This document shows positions 5,024-5,096 of a stretch of 5,096 nt of DNA, one piece after another. The stretch's first letter is position 1. Each line of letters starts with the position of its first letter. The notes under the pieces are model-generated. The model had not been told where the DNA came from, made no database searches, and saw only the letters and a program-made list of their open reading frames with translations. Made by a program: the position numbers and the translations under genes. The DNA is from Thermoplasmatota archaeon. GTDB taxonomy: Archaea; Thermoplasmatota; E2; DHVEG-1. The stretch lies in contig JAFGFQ010000106.1 in assembly GCA_016930995.1 (NCBI GenBank), positions 1 to 5,096 on the forward strand. The letters are read 5' to 3'.

Positions 5024-5096
5024 TCACTTTTTTTCTAATACCTTTACTTTTTTTTCCAAATAAAGTAATTTTTCTCGTAAGATTCTGAGGGTATTA
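5024..5096 (-). CDS. C-terminal end of a coiled-coil protein entering from the right edge
   Basis: From the right edge, the minus-strand frame beginning at 5095 is open for 23 codons and ends in TGA at 5024-5026. It reads TLRILREKLLYLEKKVKVLE and ends with two lysines. Leucine and valine recur at heptad spacing among Lys and Glu, which is a coiled-coil or leucine-zipper-like C-terminus. The other two minus-strand frames stop early or lack such a pattern. Too little is visible to name the protein. The A-rich codons and a run of eight A residues at 5048-5055 (minus strand) make composition alone partly responsible for the Lys/Glu content. Confidence 0.45.
   Translation of the reverse strand, partial: NTLRILREKLLYLEKKVKVLEKK

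Noticed and set aside
1..5096. CRISPR array, insertion sequence or phage attachment site
   Set aside because: No regularly spaced repeats, no transposase or integrase motif, and no pair of long direct or terminal inverted repeats were seen.

Overview
The window looks archaeal, most likely from an uncultured euryarchaeon of the Thermoplasmatota type. That assignment is inference. It rests on T-rich/TATA boxes about 45-90 bases before starts, AAGGAGG ribosome sites, T-run terminators without GC-rich hairpins, and the style of the secreted proteins (short hydrophobic signal peptides, many N-glycosylation sequons, a LamG protein, a subtilase). No rRNA or tRNA gene is present to settle it.

Layout. 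(1) Positions 1-1362, minus strand: an exported S8 subtilisin-like protease with signal peptide, propeptide and full Asp/His/Ser triad, cut at its C-terminus by the left edge. Its leader holds a strong inverted repeat just below a TATA box. (2) 1363-1957: no intact gene. On the minus strand lies what reads as a frame-broken gene remnant (about 1587-1916), bounded by two T-run terminators. (3) 1958-4015, minus strand: a tight three-gene unit reading 186 aa, then 97 aa, then a 390 aa LamG protein, with gaps of 9 and 21 bases. All three products have an N-terminal export signal or anchor. One TATA box precedes the first gene and a T-run follows the last. (4) 4016-4299: divergent promoter region. 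(5) 4300-4833, plus strand: a 177 aa membrane protein with four helices and a charged tail. (6) 4834-5096: a short coding-like tail (4861-4947, plus), two small inverted repeats, and the C-terminal end of a leucine-rich coiled-coil protein entering from the right edge on the minus strand.

How they may work together: the left two thirds codes almost entirely for extracytoplasmic proteins. The subtilase would digest proteins outside the cell. The LamG protein would bind or display on a surface, and its two small operon partners are unrecognised secreted or membrane-bound proteins. Whether the subtilase and the LamG unit share regulation cannot be told. The strongest candidate for something undescribed is the 186 aa/97 aa/LamG operon.
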